Source: Burkholderiales bacterium 8X
GTDB lineage: Bacteria; Pseudomonadota; Gammaproteobacteria; Burkholderiales; Burkholderiaceae_C
Length of the DNA stretch: 64,000 nucleotides
Direction of reading: 5' to 3'
Assembly: GCA_902506565.1 (NCBI GenBank)
Contig: LR732703.1
Coordinates: 1,136,525-1,200,524, forward strand
The notes beneath the pieces are model-generated. The model did no database searches and was not told the origin of the DNA. It saw only the letters and a list, made by a program, of their open reading frames with translations. Position numbers and translations under genes: made by a program. How positions within the stretch are numbered: the first letter of the stretch is position 1; every line of letters begins with the position of its first letter. This document shows positions 20,889 through 29,102 of the stretch, piece by piece.

Positions 20889-21157
20889 GGATGAGGGCAA
20901 TGCGCTGCACGACTTTCGCACCGGCGGCGCGCGAGCGGGAAGCTGGAGCAGGAGGGAGGAAGCGGAACAGCCGTCGTATGCGAGCCACGCTTCCGGGCCC
21001 GGGCCCGGCCGCATTGGCCGCGATGGACATCGCCTTTTCAGGAGACGCTGGCTCGGGGCGGAATTCTATTCGTCGCCTCGGCCCTGGCTACGCGCCGCGG
21101 CAGGTCGGCGACCTGTGCGGCGGAGCTCCGCGCGATCGGCCTCCAGCAATCAGGCCC

Positions 21158-21694
21158 TCAGGCCTGCCCGCGGCGGCGCCTCGCGACCCGCACGGCTTCG
21201 ACCCACGTGTCCACATTGAATCGCTGACCCGATTCCGCGATCCGCGCACCGGTGATCTTGTGCAGCGGAATGCGGTGGACATCGCCCGGCATCTCGCCGT
21301 GGCCGAGGATGTACTTCTTCTGCGCGTCCAGGTGATCGACCTGCATCACGCATTCGGCCTTGCGCCCTTGCGGGTCGAGGTAGCGCACCCGGATGCGCGG
21401 ATGCTCGTCGACGATCGCGTGCTCGCCCTTGCCCTGGATGAACCACTCGGGCAGCGTGTCGGGCGAGCCTTCGGCGCTGGTGCTGCTGGCGCTGCTCGGG
21501 CTGATGCTGCCGCGCACGGTCGGGATCTCGAGCGGCACATGGCCGGATCGAACCCGCGCGGCCTCGATGCGGCGCTCGGTCTCGCGCCGGTTGGCCACCC
21601 GATGCCAGGCGAACCAGGTGATGCCGAACAGCAGCAACCCGCCGCTCAGGGTCACCAGAAGCAGAAACTGGCTTTGCGCAAAGTCGGTACTCAT
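21158..21694 (-). CDS. single-pass membrane protein with WYL-like C-terminal region, function unknown
   Basis: A 178-residue protein. One membrane helix (about residues 10-30) is followed by a basic stretch, then a Ser-rich linker (about 62-80). The C-terminal globular part begins RIRVRYLDPQGRKAE and contains YILGHGEMPGDVHRIPLHKITGARI. The pattern of a beta-strand start, then a YILxHxE-like strand, then R-x-P-L-x-K-I resembles the ligand-binding WYL domain, which is usually fused to a DNA-binding head. Here it is tethered to the membrane with no helix-turn-helix. This is my reading of motif spacing, not a confirmed hit. A good sigma-70 promoter lies 40 bases upstream. No functional link to mutS is visible. 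Confidence 0.6.
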   Translation of the reverse strand: MSTDFAQSQFLLLVTLSGGLLLFGITWFAWHRVANRRETERRIEAARVRSGHVPLEIPTVRGSISPSSASSTSAEGSPDTLPEWFIQGKGEHAIVDEHPRIRVRYLDPQGRKAECVMQVDHLDAQKKYILGHGEMPGDVHRIPLHKITGARIAESGQRFNVDTWVEAVRVARRRRGQA

Positions 21695-21740
21695 GAGGAA
21701 ATGCCTGTCCTGGTACGCACAAAGTATTCAGTGCCGGCAA

Positions 21741-21769
21741 ATTCTCTCGATGTAGTGCTTAGGTGTCAA
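21741..21769 (-). promoter_or_regulatory. sigma-70 promoter for the 178-residue membrane protein
   Basis: On the minus strand a perfect TTGACA (21769-21764) is followed by a 17-base spacer and GAGAAT (21746-21741, four of six matches to TATAAT). Predicted transcription start is near 21734, about 40 bases ahead of the ATG at 21694. Confidence 0.5.
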
Positions 21770-21832
21770 ACTGGGGATGGCATACGACCTTTGGGGGTTG
21801 ACAGCGGCGGATCGGTTGCCGCTTGGCAGGCG

Positions 21833-23149
21833 TCAGCGTTGCGGCATGTCCTTGGCCGAGTAGCCCAGGCTGACGGTGGCGTCCTCGGGAATCGCCGGCA
21901 TGGTCGCGTTCCAGGCATTCCAGGCCTCGCGCATTGCGGCCAGGCGGTCGGGTTCGACTTTCGCCAGGTTGGCCCGCTCCCGCTCGTCCGCCGGCAGGTT
22001 GAAGAGGTATTCGTTGCCGTCGACCTGCAGGTATTTCCAGTCGCCGTGCCGGAGCGCGCGCTGGCCGCGGTGGTTCATGCGCCAGTGGAGCGGGCGGTCG
22101 AAGGTGTTCGCGGGGTCTCGCAGCACGCGCATCAGCGAGATGCCGTCGATCGGGTAGTCGGGGTGGTCCGCCACGCCCGCCGCGTCCAGCATCGTGGCCG
22201 ACCAGTCCATGGTCATGCAGGGCTGACCGCTCTGGCTGCCGCGCGGGATCACGGCCGGCCAGTGCGCGATCCAGGGCACCCGGATCCCGCCTTCGGTCAA
22301 GTCCATCTTGCCGCCGACCAGCGGCCAGTTGTCCGAAAAACGCTCGCCCCCGTTGTCGCTGGTGAAGACCACCAGCGTGTTGTCCGCGAGGCCTTGCCGG
22401 GCGAGCGCCTGCATGATCCAGCCGATGCCCTCGTCCATGTGATGGATCATCCGCCGGTAGACCTGGATATTGCCGCCGGCCAGGTCGAACAGGTTGTTGG
22501 CGACCTTCGGCGCGCGGCCGGCGTCGTCCCGGGTTTCCCAAGGCCAGTGCGGCGCGGTGTAGTGCAGGCTCAGGAAGAAGGGCGCATCCTCCTTGGCCAT
22601 TCGCTCCACGTAGTCGACCGCGCGGCGGGAGAGCAGGTCGGTCAGGTAGCCGTGCTCTTCGCGGGTTTCGTCGTCGGTCCAGAGGTCGTGCCGCCCGGTC
22701 GAGTCGCAGTGCGTGAAGTAGTCGACGCCGCCGGCCATCGGGCCGAAGAATTCCTCGTACCCCGAACGCAGCGGCCCGAAATGCGGCGGATGGCCGAGAT
22801 GCCATTTGCCGATGAGCGCGGTCCGGTAGCCAGCCTCTTTCAGGAGCGAGGGCAGCGTCGGATGCGAAGGCGGCAGGCCCAGCGTCTCGCTGCCGCGGCT
22901 CTTGCTGTTGATCGGCTCCTCGGCCGCGCCGCGCAGCCGGTATTGATATCGGGCGGTCATCAGCCCGAAGCGGGTCGGCGAACACACCGGCGAGTTCGCA
23001 TAGCCCTGGGTGAAGCGGACGCCGGCGGCGGCCAGGCCGTCGAGCACCGGCGAGACCGGGCCGAATTCGGCATCGCGGCCGCCGTAGCAGCCGAGGTCGG
23101 CATGGCCGAGGTCGTCGGCCACGATGAAGATGATGTTGGGACGCTGCAT
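21833..23149 (-). CDS. sulfatase (arylsulfatase family)
   Basis: A 438-residue type I sulfatase. The N-terminus has the metal-binding Asp pair (VADDLGHADLG). The formylglycine signature is SPVCSPTR, with Cys56 as the residue expected to be oxidised to formylglycine. The second family motif GKWHLG follows. Start at 23149 (MQRPNIIFIVADD) is the family N-terminus; in-frame sequence upstream is unlike coding sequence. No signal peptide is visible, so it is probably cytoplasmic. No formylglycine-generating enzyme gene is in the window. It is last in a minus-strand run with two Bug binding proteins, suggesting uptake and hydrolysis of an organosulfate. The substrate is unknown. Confidence 0.88.
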   Translation of the reverse strand: MQRPNIIFIVADDLGHADLGCYGGRDAEFGPVSPVLDGLAAAGVRFTQGYANSPVCSPTRFGLMTARYQYRLRGAAEEPINSKSRGSETLGLPPSHPTLPSLLKEAGYRTALIGKWHLGHPPHFGPLRSGYEEFFGPMAGGVDYFTHCDSTGRHDLWTDDETREEHGYLTDLLSRRAVDYVERMAKEDAPFFLSLHYTAPHWPWETRDDAGRAPKVANNLFDLAGGNIQVYRRMIHHMDEGIGWIMQALARQGLADNTLVVFTSDNGGERFSDNWPLVGGKMDLTEGGIRVPWIAHWPAVIPRGSQSGQPCMTMDWSATMLDAAGVADHPDYPIDGISLMRVLRDPANTFDRPLHWRMNHRGQRALRHGDWKYLQVDGNEYLFNLPADERERANLAKVEPDRLAAMREAWNAWNATMPAIPEDATVSLGYSAKDMPQR

Positions 23150-23205
23150 GTTCGATCGGATCGGTGGAGGTCTTGCGGTGGCTCGGCGAAGGGCGGGCGA
23201 GGCCT

Positions 23206-24234
23206 TCAGGGCTGGTAGCCCGACTTCTGCACCACCGGCGCCCATTGCGCGCGGTAGGCCTTCAGCATGGCGACGGTCTGTTCCTGCGTGCTGACTACCG
23301 GCGTCATCATCGATTCCTTGAAGCGGCGGGTCGTGTCCGCGTCCTGCATCACCTCGCGGATCGCCTGCGAGAGCCGCTTGACCTTGTCCGGCGGCATGGT
23401 GGCCGGCGCGAAGAAGGCGTTCCAGCCGGTGCCGACCAGGTCGAGCCCGGCTTCCCTGAAGGTCGGCACGTCCGGCACGAAGGGCGAACGCCGTGCGCCG
23501 GACATCGCGAGGATGCGAACCTTGCCGGCGACATGCTGCGGAATCACGACATCGAGCGTGTCGAAGGCGATCGGCACCTGGCCGCCGATCAGGTCGGTGA
23601 GGAGCGGCGCCGAGCCGCGATAGCCGACCACCTGCGCCTGAACCTTCGCCTTCTCGCCGGTCATGAGGCCGAAGAAGTGCGGCAGGCTGCCGGTCGCCGG
23701 AACCCCGAAGTTCGCCTGCCCCGGATTGGCCCGCATCCAGGCAATCAGGTGAGACAGCTCCTTGACCGGCACCGCGGTGGCGACCGCCAGCGCGAATTCG
23801 TAGTCGTTGACATGCGAGACCGGCACGAAATCGCGCTCGGCGTCGTAGTTGTTGTCCTTGAAGACGATCGGCGCGACCACCATCACGGCCGGGTTGGCGA
23901 CCATCAGCACGTTCTGCGAAGCCGGCACCGCCTTGACCTGCTGGGCAGCCAGCCGTCCACCGGCGCCCGGTTTGTTGTCCACGATCACCGGCACACCGAG
24001 CTTCGGGCCGAGCTTGTCGGCGACGATGCGGGCCACCCGGTCGGTGGCGCCGCCGGGCGCGTAGCCGACGACGATGCGAAGCGGTCCGTCGAGCGCCGGC
24101 GAGGCCGCGGGCGACCCGGCGGCCTGGGCCAGCGCGGCGCTGCCCACCATCGAAAGGGCGGCGGCCGCGGCTGCGGCCAGGCCGAGCCGGCTTGAGCGCA
24201 CGAGGATGGAGCGTCTGGCGAGATGTCTCTTCAT
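23206..24234 (-). CDS. Bug-family (TctC-type) periplasmic binding protein
   Basis: A 342-residue periplasmic receptor of the tripartite tricarboxylate transporter type. The signal region is basic (MKRHLARRSILVRSSR) with an Ala-rich hydrophobic core. The mature part starts with the family pattern PLRIVVGYAPGGATDRVARIVADKLG and continues VIVDNKPGAGG, the strand and loop that hold carboxylate ligands. Such receptors are very numerous in Burkholderiales, and most lack adjacent TctA/TctB membrane genes, as here. It lies 56 bases before the sulfatase, so its ligand may be a sulfated carboxylate or a hydrolysis product. Confidence 0.88.
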   Translation of the reverse strand: MKRHLARRSILVRSSRLGLAAAAAAALSMVGSAALAQAAGSPAASPALDGPLRIVVGYAPGGATDRVARIVADKLGPKLGVPVIVDNKPGAGGRLAAQQVKAVPASQNVLMVANPAVMVVAPIVFKDNNYDAERDFVPVSHVNDYEFALAVATAVPVKELSHLIAWMRANPGQANFGVPATGSLPHFFGLMTGEKAKVQAQVVGYRGSAPLLTDLIGGQVPIAFDTLDVVIPQHVAGKVRILAMSGARRSPFVPDVPTFREAGLDLVGTGWNAFFAPATMPPDKVKRLSQAIREVMQDADTTRRFKESMMTPVVSTQEQTVAMLKAYRAQWAPVVQKSGYQP

Positions 24235-24250
24235 GTCGTTCTTTCTTCTT

Positions 24251-25246
24251 TCAGTCGGCAGCCTGGAAATTGACCGCCTTCATGATGCCGCTCCACCGCG
24301 CGCTGTCTTCCCGCATCGTCTTCACCAAGGCATCCGGGCCGTCGCCGACCGGGTACATGCCGTTCTGCAGCAATTGCTGGCGCACCTCGCGCGAGTTGAC
24401 GGCACGGGTGAGTTCGCTGCGCAGCTTGTCGATGATCGGTTGCGGTGTCTTGAGCGGCGCGTAGTAAGCGAACCATGCGGTGGCGACCACCTCCTTGTAG
24501 CCGGCCTCGGTGAAGGTGGGCAGGCTAGGCATCAGCGGGGAGCGTTTGTCGCCGCTGGTGGCGAGCACCTTGACGCGGCCGGAGGGCTGCATCTGCTGCG
24601 CACCGCCGACGGTATCGAAATACACCGGAATGGTCCCGCCCATCACATCCTGCCGGGCCGGGGTCGAGCCGCGATAAGGCACGTGCACCATCTTGAGCCC
24701 GGCCGATCGGTTGAGCATTTCCCCGAGGAAGTGCGAAGGCGTTCCTGCGCCGTAGGAGGCGAAGCTGAGCTTGTCGCCCTGCAGCTTGGCCCAGGCGACG
24801 AACTCGGCCAGGGTGTTGGCCGGAACGTCCTTGTGGACCACCAGCGCCAGCTCGAAGCGCGCTGCATTCACGATCGGCACGAAGTCCTTGAACGGGTCGT
24901 ACGACAGGTTCTTGTAGGCGCTCGGGAACATCGTCATCATGCTGGCGGTTCCGAGCAGCAGGGTGCGGCCATCGGGCGGCGCCGTCTTCACGGCCTCGAC
25001 CGCGATGCGTCCGGCCGCGCCGGAGCGGTTGTCGACGATGAGCGGCCCGAGCGTCTCGCGCACCTCCTGGGCCAGGGCCCGGGTCAGCACGTCCTGGGTG
25101 CCGCCGGCGGGTACGCCGATCAGGATCTTGATCGGCTGCCCGGGAGCGAATGCGGGCTGGGCCAGGGCGCTCGGCGCCAGGGCCCCGATGCCGAGGCCGC
25201 CCAGGGCAGCGAGCAGGGTCCGGCGATCGATGGAATGGAACGGCAT
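24251..25246 (-). CDS. Bug-family (TctC-type) periplasmic binding protein
   Basis: A 331-residue second receptor of the same family as the downstream neighbour but clearly diverged in sequence. The signal region MPFHSIDRRTLLAALGGLG has a twin-Arg look. The mature part shows GQPIKILIGVPAGGTQDVLTRALAQEV and LIVDNRSGAAG. The start at 25246 is supported by AGGAG seven bases upstream. It is the first gene of the run receptor-receptor-sulfatase, with only 16 bases to the second receptor. A divergently read MarR regulator sits 91 bases away and probably controls this promoter. Confidence 0.88.
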   Translation of the reverse strand: MPFHSIDRRTLLAALGGLGIGALAPSALAQPAFAPGQPIKILIGVPAGGTQDVLTRALAQEVRETLGPLIVDNRSGAAGRIAVEAVKTAPPDGRTLLLGTASMMTMFPSAYKNLSYDPFKDFVPIVNAARFELALVVHKDVPANTLAEFVAWAKLQGDKLSFASYGAGTPSHFLGEMLNRSAGLKMVHVPYRGSTPARQDVMGGTIPVYFDTVGGAQQMQPSGRVKVLATSGDKRSPLMPSLPTFTEAGYKEVVATAWFAYYAPLKTPQPIIDKLRSELTRAVNSREVRQQLLQNGMYPVGDGPDALVKTMREDSARWSGIMKAVNFQAAD

Positions 25247-25304
25247 GGGTTGTCTCCTGATGCGCTTTGCACGGTCGAGGTCAATGTAGTGCGCCCACAA
25301 TCGA

Positions 25305-25317
25305 TTGATCTAATCAA
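25305..25317. promoter_or_regulatory. candidate MarR operator
   Basis: A perfect inverted repeat, TTGAT-CTA-ATCAA, in the 91-base gap between the divergent marR-type gene and the binding-protein operon. MarR-family operators are commonly AT-rich palindromes of this size in exactly this place. It is the only AT-rich palindrome I see in the gap. Binding is inferred. Confidence 0.45.
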
Positions 25318-25337
25318 CTGTCCTGCGGACAAACCCC

Positions 25338-25877
25338 ATGCCCGAGCCGTCGCAAGCGCTGCAACCCCTGGACGACCTGCTGCTCTATCGGCTGAATCGG
25401 CTGCTCGCGGTCGCCGGCAGCATGGTGATCCGTCTCTGCGAGGGTCGCTTCGGCATCACCCGGCGCGAGTGGCGCCTGATCGCGACGCTGGCGAGCCGCG
25501 GCCAGCTGGGATCCTCGCAACTCGCCGAACACGCCCAGCTCGACCGGGCGCGCACCTCGAAGGCGATCGGCTCGCTGGTCAGGAAGCAGCTGGTCTCGCG
25601 AACCCTCGCCACCGGCGACCGGCGGCATGTGGCGCTCTGCCTGACAGAGGCCGGCGAACAACTCTATGCCGAGCTTTTTCCGCTGGTGACCCGGATCAAC
25701 GCCGACCTGATGGGCGCACTCGACGGTGCCTCCGCCGCCGCCTTCGACCGGGCGCTCAGCCTGCTGCAGGCGAAGGCGGAACGGCTGACCGCGGAGGCGG
25801 TGCTTCCGAAGGCCGATCGACAGCGTCGCCGGCGATCCGAAGGCGCGGCAGGAACTGCGGGTACTCGCGCTGCATGA
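25338..25877 (+). CDS. MarR-family transcriptional regulator
   Basis: A 179-residue winged-helix regulator. The central region reads ITRREWRLIATLASRG, then SSQLAEHAQLDRARTSKAIGSLVRKQLVSR (recognition helix), then the wing TGDRRHVALCLTEAGEQL, all typical of MarR. It is divergent from the receptor-receptor-sulfatase operon and is the obvious candidate for its control in response to an aromatic ligand. The conserved fold ends near residue 150. The last 30 or so residues are Arg/Gly/Ala-rich and run antisense through the 3' end of the mscS gene, a 122-base convergent overlap. Confidence 0.88.
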   Translation: MPEPSQALQPLDDLLLYRLNRLLAVAGSMVIRLCEGRFGITRREWRLIATLASRGQLGSSQLAEHAQLDRARTSKAIGSLVRKQLVSRTLATGDRRHVALCLTEAGEQLYAELFPLVTRINADLMGALDGASAAAFDRALSLLQAKAERLTAEAVLPKADRQRRRRSEGAAGTAGTRAA

Positions 25878-26844
25878 AGTCGATCACGCCCTCGCGCACC
25901 TTGCAGCGAAGGTCGAACGCGAGCGAGGACGAGGCCGCGGTGCACAGCACCCGCAGCTGCATCGTGCGTTCGGTGGCGTCGGTCACCTGAAGGTTGAAGA
26001 AGCGGCCGTCCCATTCGGTCGCGGCCTTCACCAACCGCTCGACCTCGGCCCGCAGCGGCGCGAGCGGCATGCCGTAGTCGGCATAGATGAAGACCGAGCC
26101 GAGCAGCTGGGACGAGCTGCGGGTCCAGTTCTGGAACGGCTTCTCGATGAAGTAGCTGAGCGGCAGGATCAGGCTGCGGTCGTCCCAGATGCGCAGCACC
26201 ACGAAGGTGCCGGTGATTTCCTCGACCCGGCCCCATTCGCCCTCGACCACCAGCACGTCGTCGATGCGGATCGGCTGCGACAGCGCGATCTGCAGGCCCG
26301 CGATCAGGTTGCTGAAGACGGGCTTGGCGGCCAGGCCCGCGACGATGCCGATCACGCCGGCCGAGGCCAGCAGGCTGGCACCGACCTGGCGCGCGCCCGG
26401 GAAGGTCATCAGCATCATCGAAACGCCCGCCACCGACAGCAGCGTGTTGGCGGTGCGCGAGAGCACCCGGGTCTGGGTCAGCACGCGGCGTGCATGCAGG
26501 TTGTCCGTGACGTCGTACGGATTGGCGGCCAGCACGCCGTCGGCGATGCCGTTCACGGCGCGGATCAGGAACCAGGTGACCGCGCCGATCAGGAGGATGC
26601 CGTTGAGGTGCTGCAAGGCCGCGAGATACGGAAGGCCGTCCGGCGCGGCCTGCCACACCATCTGGAGCGCGACCAGCGGAAACACCAGCCGTCCCGCCGG
26701 CTGCACGTTGACCAGCATCGGCCGCAGGATCTTGGTGGAACGTGCCAGCCGCCTGAGCAGCATGCCGACGACGGCGTGGAGCAGGAGTGCGAGCGGTACC
26801 GCGACCAGGGCCGCAACGGCCGGCGCAAACCACGGGTCGAACAT
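25756..26844 (-). CDS. MscS-family mechanosensitive channel
   Basis: A 362-residue small-conductance mechanosensitive channel homologue. Several membrane helices (about 6-28, 45-65, 82-105, 135-160) precede the pore helix region LLASAGVIGIVAGLAAKPVFSNL, the Gly/Ala-packed TM3 signature. The cytoplasmic beta domain follows (IRIDDVLVVEGEWGRVEEITGTFVVLRIWDDR), then an alpha/beta end and a Pro-rich tail. I took ATG at 26844; an in-frame TTG at 26865 with AAGGA upstream is also possible. Its start sits 26 bases after the FUSC gene, so the two are probably cotranscribed. Confidence 0.88.
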   Translation of the reverse strand: MFDPWFAPAVAALVAVPLALLLHAVVGMLLRRLARSTKILRPMLVNVQPAGRLVFPLVALQMVWQAAPDGLPYLAALQHLNGILLIGAVTWFLIRAVNGIADGVLAANPYDVTDNLHARRVLTQTRVLSRTANTLLSVAGVSMMLMTFPGARQVGASLLASAGVIGIVAGLAAKPVFSNLIAGLQIALSQPIRIDDVLVVEGEWGRVEEITGTFVVLRIWDDRSLILPLSYFIEKPFQNWTRSSSQLLGSVFIYADYGMPLAPLRAEVERLVKAATEWDGRFFNLQVTDATERTMQLRVLCTAASSSLAFDLRCKVREGVIDFMQREYPQFLPRLRIAGDAVDRPSEAPPPRSAVPPSPAAG

Positions 26845-26870
26845 CAGCAGGTCGAGATTCTTCAAACCGT

Positions 26871-29102
26871 TCAGGTTCCTTCTAAGGTGGAGGGTCGCAG
26901 GATGCGTGCCGCGTCGTCCCGGATCTGGGTCGCGATCGCGGTCGCGAGGTCGAGGCGGCGCAGCAGCCACGGGCTGACGTCCGAATCGAAGGGGTCGGGC
27001 AGCGAGGTGACCGCATCCGGCGCGACCAGCGCCGTCGCGGCACTGCCGGCCGGAATCGCCGGCCCCTGCGTCGGGACGCTGCCGATCGAGGACTGGATGC
27101 GTTCCGCGGTGCGGACGAGCGGGCCTTCGATCTCGGCGGGCGTGAGGCGATCGCGCCGCAGCACCAGCATCGACTTGACCGCACTCAGCTGCGCGAGCAG
27201 CTGGTAGCTGTGGGCCTGCAGGTGCTCCAGCTGGTCGACCGGCGGGCGCACCGCGCGCGGTTCCGAAAGCGAACGCCGGGTGGCCTGCACCAGGGCCGAG
27301 AGGCTGTCGAAGGCCTCGCGCCGTGCGAGCCGCCATTCGAGTTCGGGGCTGCTTTCGACCGAGCGCAGCTGCCCGAGACCGAGCGCGTGGCGCGCATGCC
27401 GTGCCTGTGCGGTGAGGACGCGCGCCACCAGGGCCGGGATCTGGCCACGCTCCCAGGAGGGCAGCACATAGCAGAAGGCCCAGGCGATGCCGGCCCCGAT
27501 CAGGGTGTCGGCGATGCGCTCGAAAAGCGCGAAGGTCGGGCTCATGCCGAGGTTGAGCAGGTGGGCCTGCATCAGGCCCAGCACGGTGGCCGCGACCGCC
27601 GTGACCAGGTAGCGCCGGACCGCGAAGCCGTGCGCGACCGCCTGCGCCAGCGTCACCACCAACAGGCCGCCGAGCGGCGTCGGATGGGTCGACAGCAGGC
27701 CGACCGCGAGCACGCAGCCCATCAGCGTTCCGGCGACCCGATGGTTGCGCCGCTCGAGGGTCTGCGAAAGGCTGCCGCGCAGCACCACCACGATGGTGAG
27801 CAGGATCCAGTAGTCGTGCGAGCCCCAGGGCAGCAGCACGGCGATGCCGTAGCCGAGCGCGACCGCCAAGGCGGCGCGAATCGCATGGCGCAAGGGTGGC
27901 GCGTCCCAGCGCCAGAGCGCAAAAAACGGCCGCAGCGACCAGTCGGTCGGGCTCACGAACATCTGCCAGTTGGCGCGCACCACCTGGAGGTCGGGTTCGA
28001 CCTCGCCACGCGCCATGCCGGCGAGCCGGATGACTTCGTCGTTGATGTGGCCGATGCGGCTCGCGAGGCCTCGCGCCAGCACCGCAGCGCTGGGGCCGGT
28101 GCTCGATGCGGCCGGCGCATCCTGCGACTGCAGCCGGATGGCGGCGAGCTCGGAACGGCGGTCGGTGCCGGGTGGCGGCTGCCGGCGGAGCAGCAGGGCG
28201 TCGGCAATCGCTACCGTGTCCTCGGCCAGCGCCTCGAGGATGCGGCGCATCTCGATCAGCGCCTGCGCATGGCCCGGATGGGTCTTGAGCGCATCGAGGT
28301 CGAGCTCGCTCGCGAGCAGCAGGTCGCGCAATTCGAGCACCACGACCAGCATGCCGGCCAGTTTCTGGCGCCGCGGCGTGCGGGGCGATTCGAGCACGAT
28401 GTCGCGGGTCGCCTGCAGCTGGTCGGCCAGCGCCGCCTGCGCGCCGAGCAGCTTGCCGAGCATCGAGGGCGTTATCTCGCGGATGTCCCGCGCGTCGTCC
28501 CGCGGCGTGAACTGGCTGGCTTCGGTGCGCATCAATTCGGCCAGCGATTGCAGCAGGTCGGCGGTGGTCTGCGTCCGGTAGCGGCCGTTCAGCGCCAGGT
28601 TGGCCAGCACCGAATAGACGATGTAGAGCGCAGCGCCGAGCGCCAGGTACAGCGTGCGTTCGAGCGCCTGGAGCGGGTCGGTCGGCGCCGGCGTCGCCAT
28701 CGAGAACACCATCGCCAGCATCACCGCGATCGCGATCGGGATGCCGCGCTTGCCCCAGGCCATGCCGAGGAAGGCCAGGAAGGTGGCGGGCACCAGCAGC
28801 AGCCCGAGTTCGAGCGAGCTCGCATGCAGCCATTGCACCGCGAAGAAGAACGGCAGGCCGATGAGCGGCGCCGGCAGCATCTGCCAGAACTTGCCGCGGC
28901 GAGGCGCCGGCTGGTCGGGCGGCGAGCTGACGATGACGCCGACCACCGCGGCCGCCGCCGCCGCCGCACCGAGCCACAGATGCACCAGGCCGGAGACCAG
29001 CATCAGTCCGACGGCGACCGAGATCCCGTTGGTGACGTAGTGCGACAAAGCCACGCGCATCGCGCGGCGCAAGCGCAGGCGGGCGGCGCTCGGCGCCTGC
29101 AT
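26871..29102 (-). CDS. FUSC-family inner-membrane protein (YccS/AaeB-like)
   Basis: A 743-residue protein with two blocks of membrane helices (about 20-150 and 390-510), each followed by a long helical cytoplasmic region. This is the layout of fusaric-acid-resistance type proteins such as YccS and AaeB. The second block contains PWGSHDYWILLTIVVVLRGSLSQTLERRNHRVAGT, the most conserved FUSC segment. AaeB exports aromatic carboxylic acids, but the role of YccS-like members is not established. Its ATG shares one base with the stop of suhB (TGATG), so the two are coupled. No adaptor protein gene is nearby, which argues for the YccS rather than the AaeB type. Confidence 0.85.
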   Translation of the reverse strand: MQAPSAARLRLRRAMRVALSHYVTNGISVAVGLMLVSGLVHLWLGAAAAAAAVVGVIVSSPPDQPAPRRGKFWQMLPAPLIGLPFFFAVQWLHASSLELGLLLVPATFLAFLGMAWGKRGIPIAIAVMLAMVFSMATPAPTDPLQALERTLYLALGAALYIVYSVLANLALNGRYRTQTTADLLQSLAELMRTEASQFTPRDDARDIREITPSMLGKLLGAQAALADQLQATRDIVLESPRTPRRQKLAGMLVVVLELRDLLLASELDLDALKTHPGHAQALIEMRRILEALAEDTVAIADALLLRRQPPPGTDRRSELAAIRLQSQDAPAASSTGPSAAVLARGLASRIGHINDEVIRLAGMARGEVEPDLQVVRANWQMFVSPTDWSLRPFFALWRWDAPPLRHAIRAALAVALGYGIAVLLPWGSHDYWILLTIVVVLRGSLSQTLERRNHRVAGTLMGCVLAVGLLSTHPTPLGGLLVVTLAQAVAHGFAVRRYLVTAVAATVLGLMQAHLLNLGMSPTFALFERIADTLIGAGIAWAFCYVLPSWERGQIPALVARVLTAQARHARHALGLGQLRSVESSPELEWRLARREAFDSLSALVQATRRSLSEPRAVRPPVDQLEHLQAHSYQLLAQLSAVKSMLVLRRDRLTPAEIEGPLVRTAERIQSSIGSVPTQGPAIPAGSAATALVAPDAVTSLPDPFDSDVSPWLLRRLDLATAIATQIRDDAARILRPSTLEGT

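Noticed and set aside
18465..20894. An 809-codon open frame antisense to mutS
   Set aside because: Shadow frame; mutS on the other strand is complete with all motifs.
25756..28977. A continuous 1073-codon minus-strand frame suggesting an MscS fusion with an N-terminal domain
   Set aside because: Codons upstream of the MscS start are an out-of-frame reading of the FUSC gene. FUSC has its own frame, stop and family motifs, so this is not a fusion.
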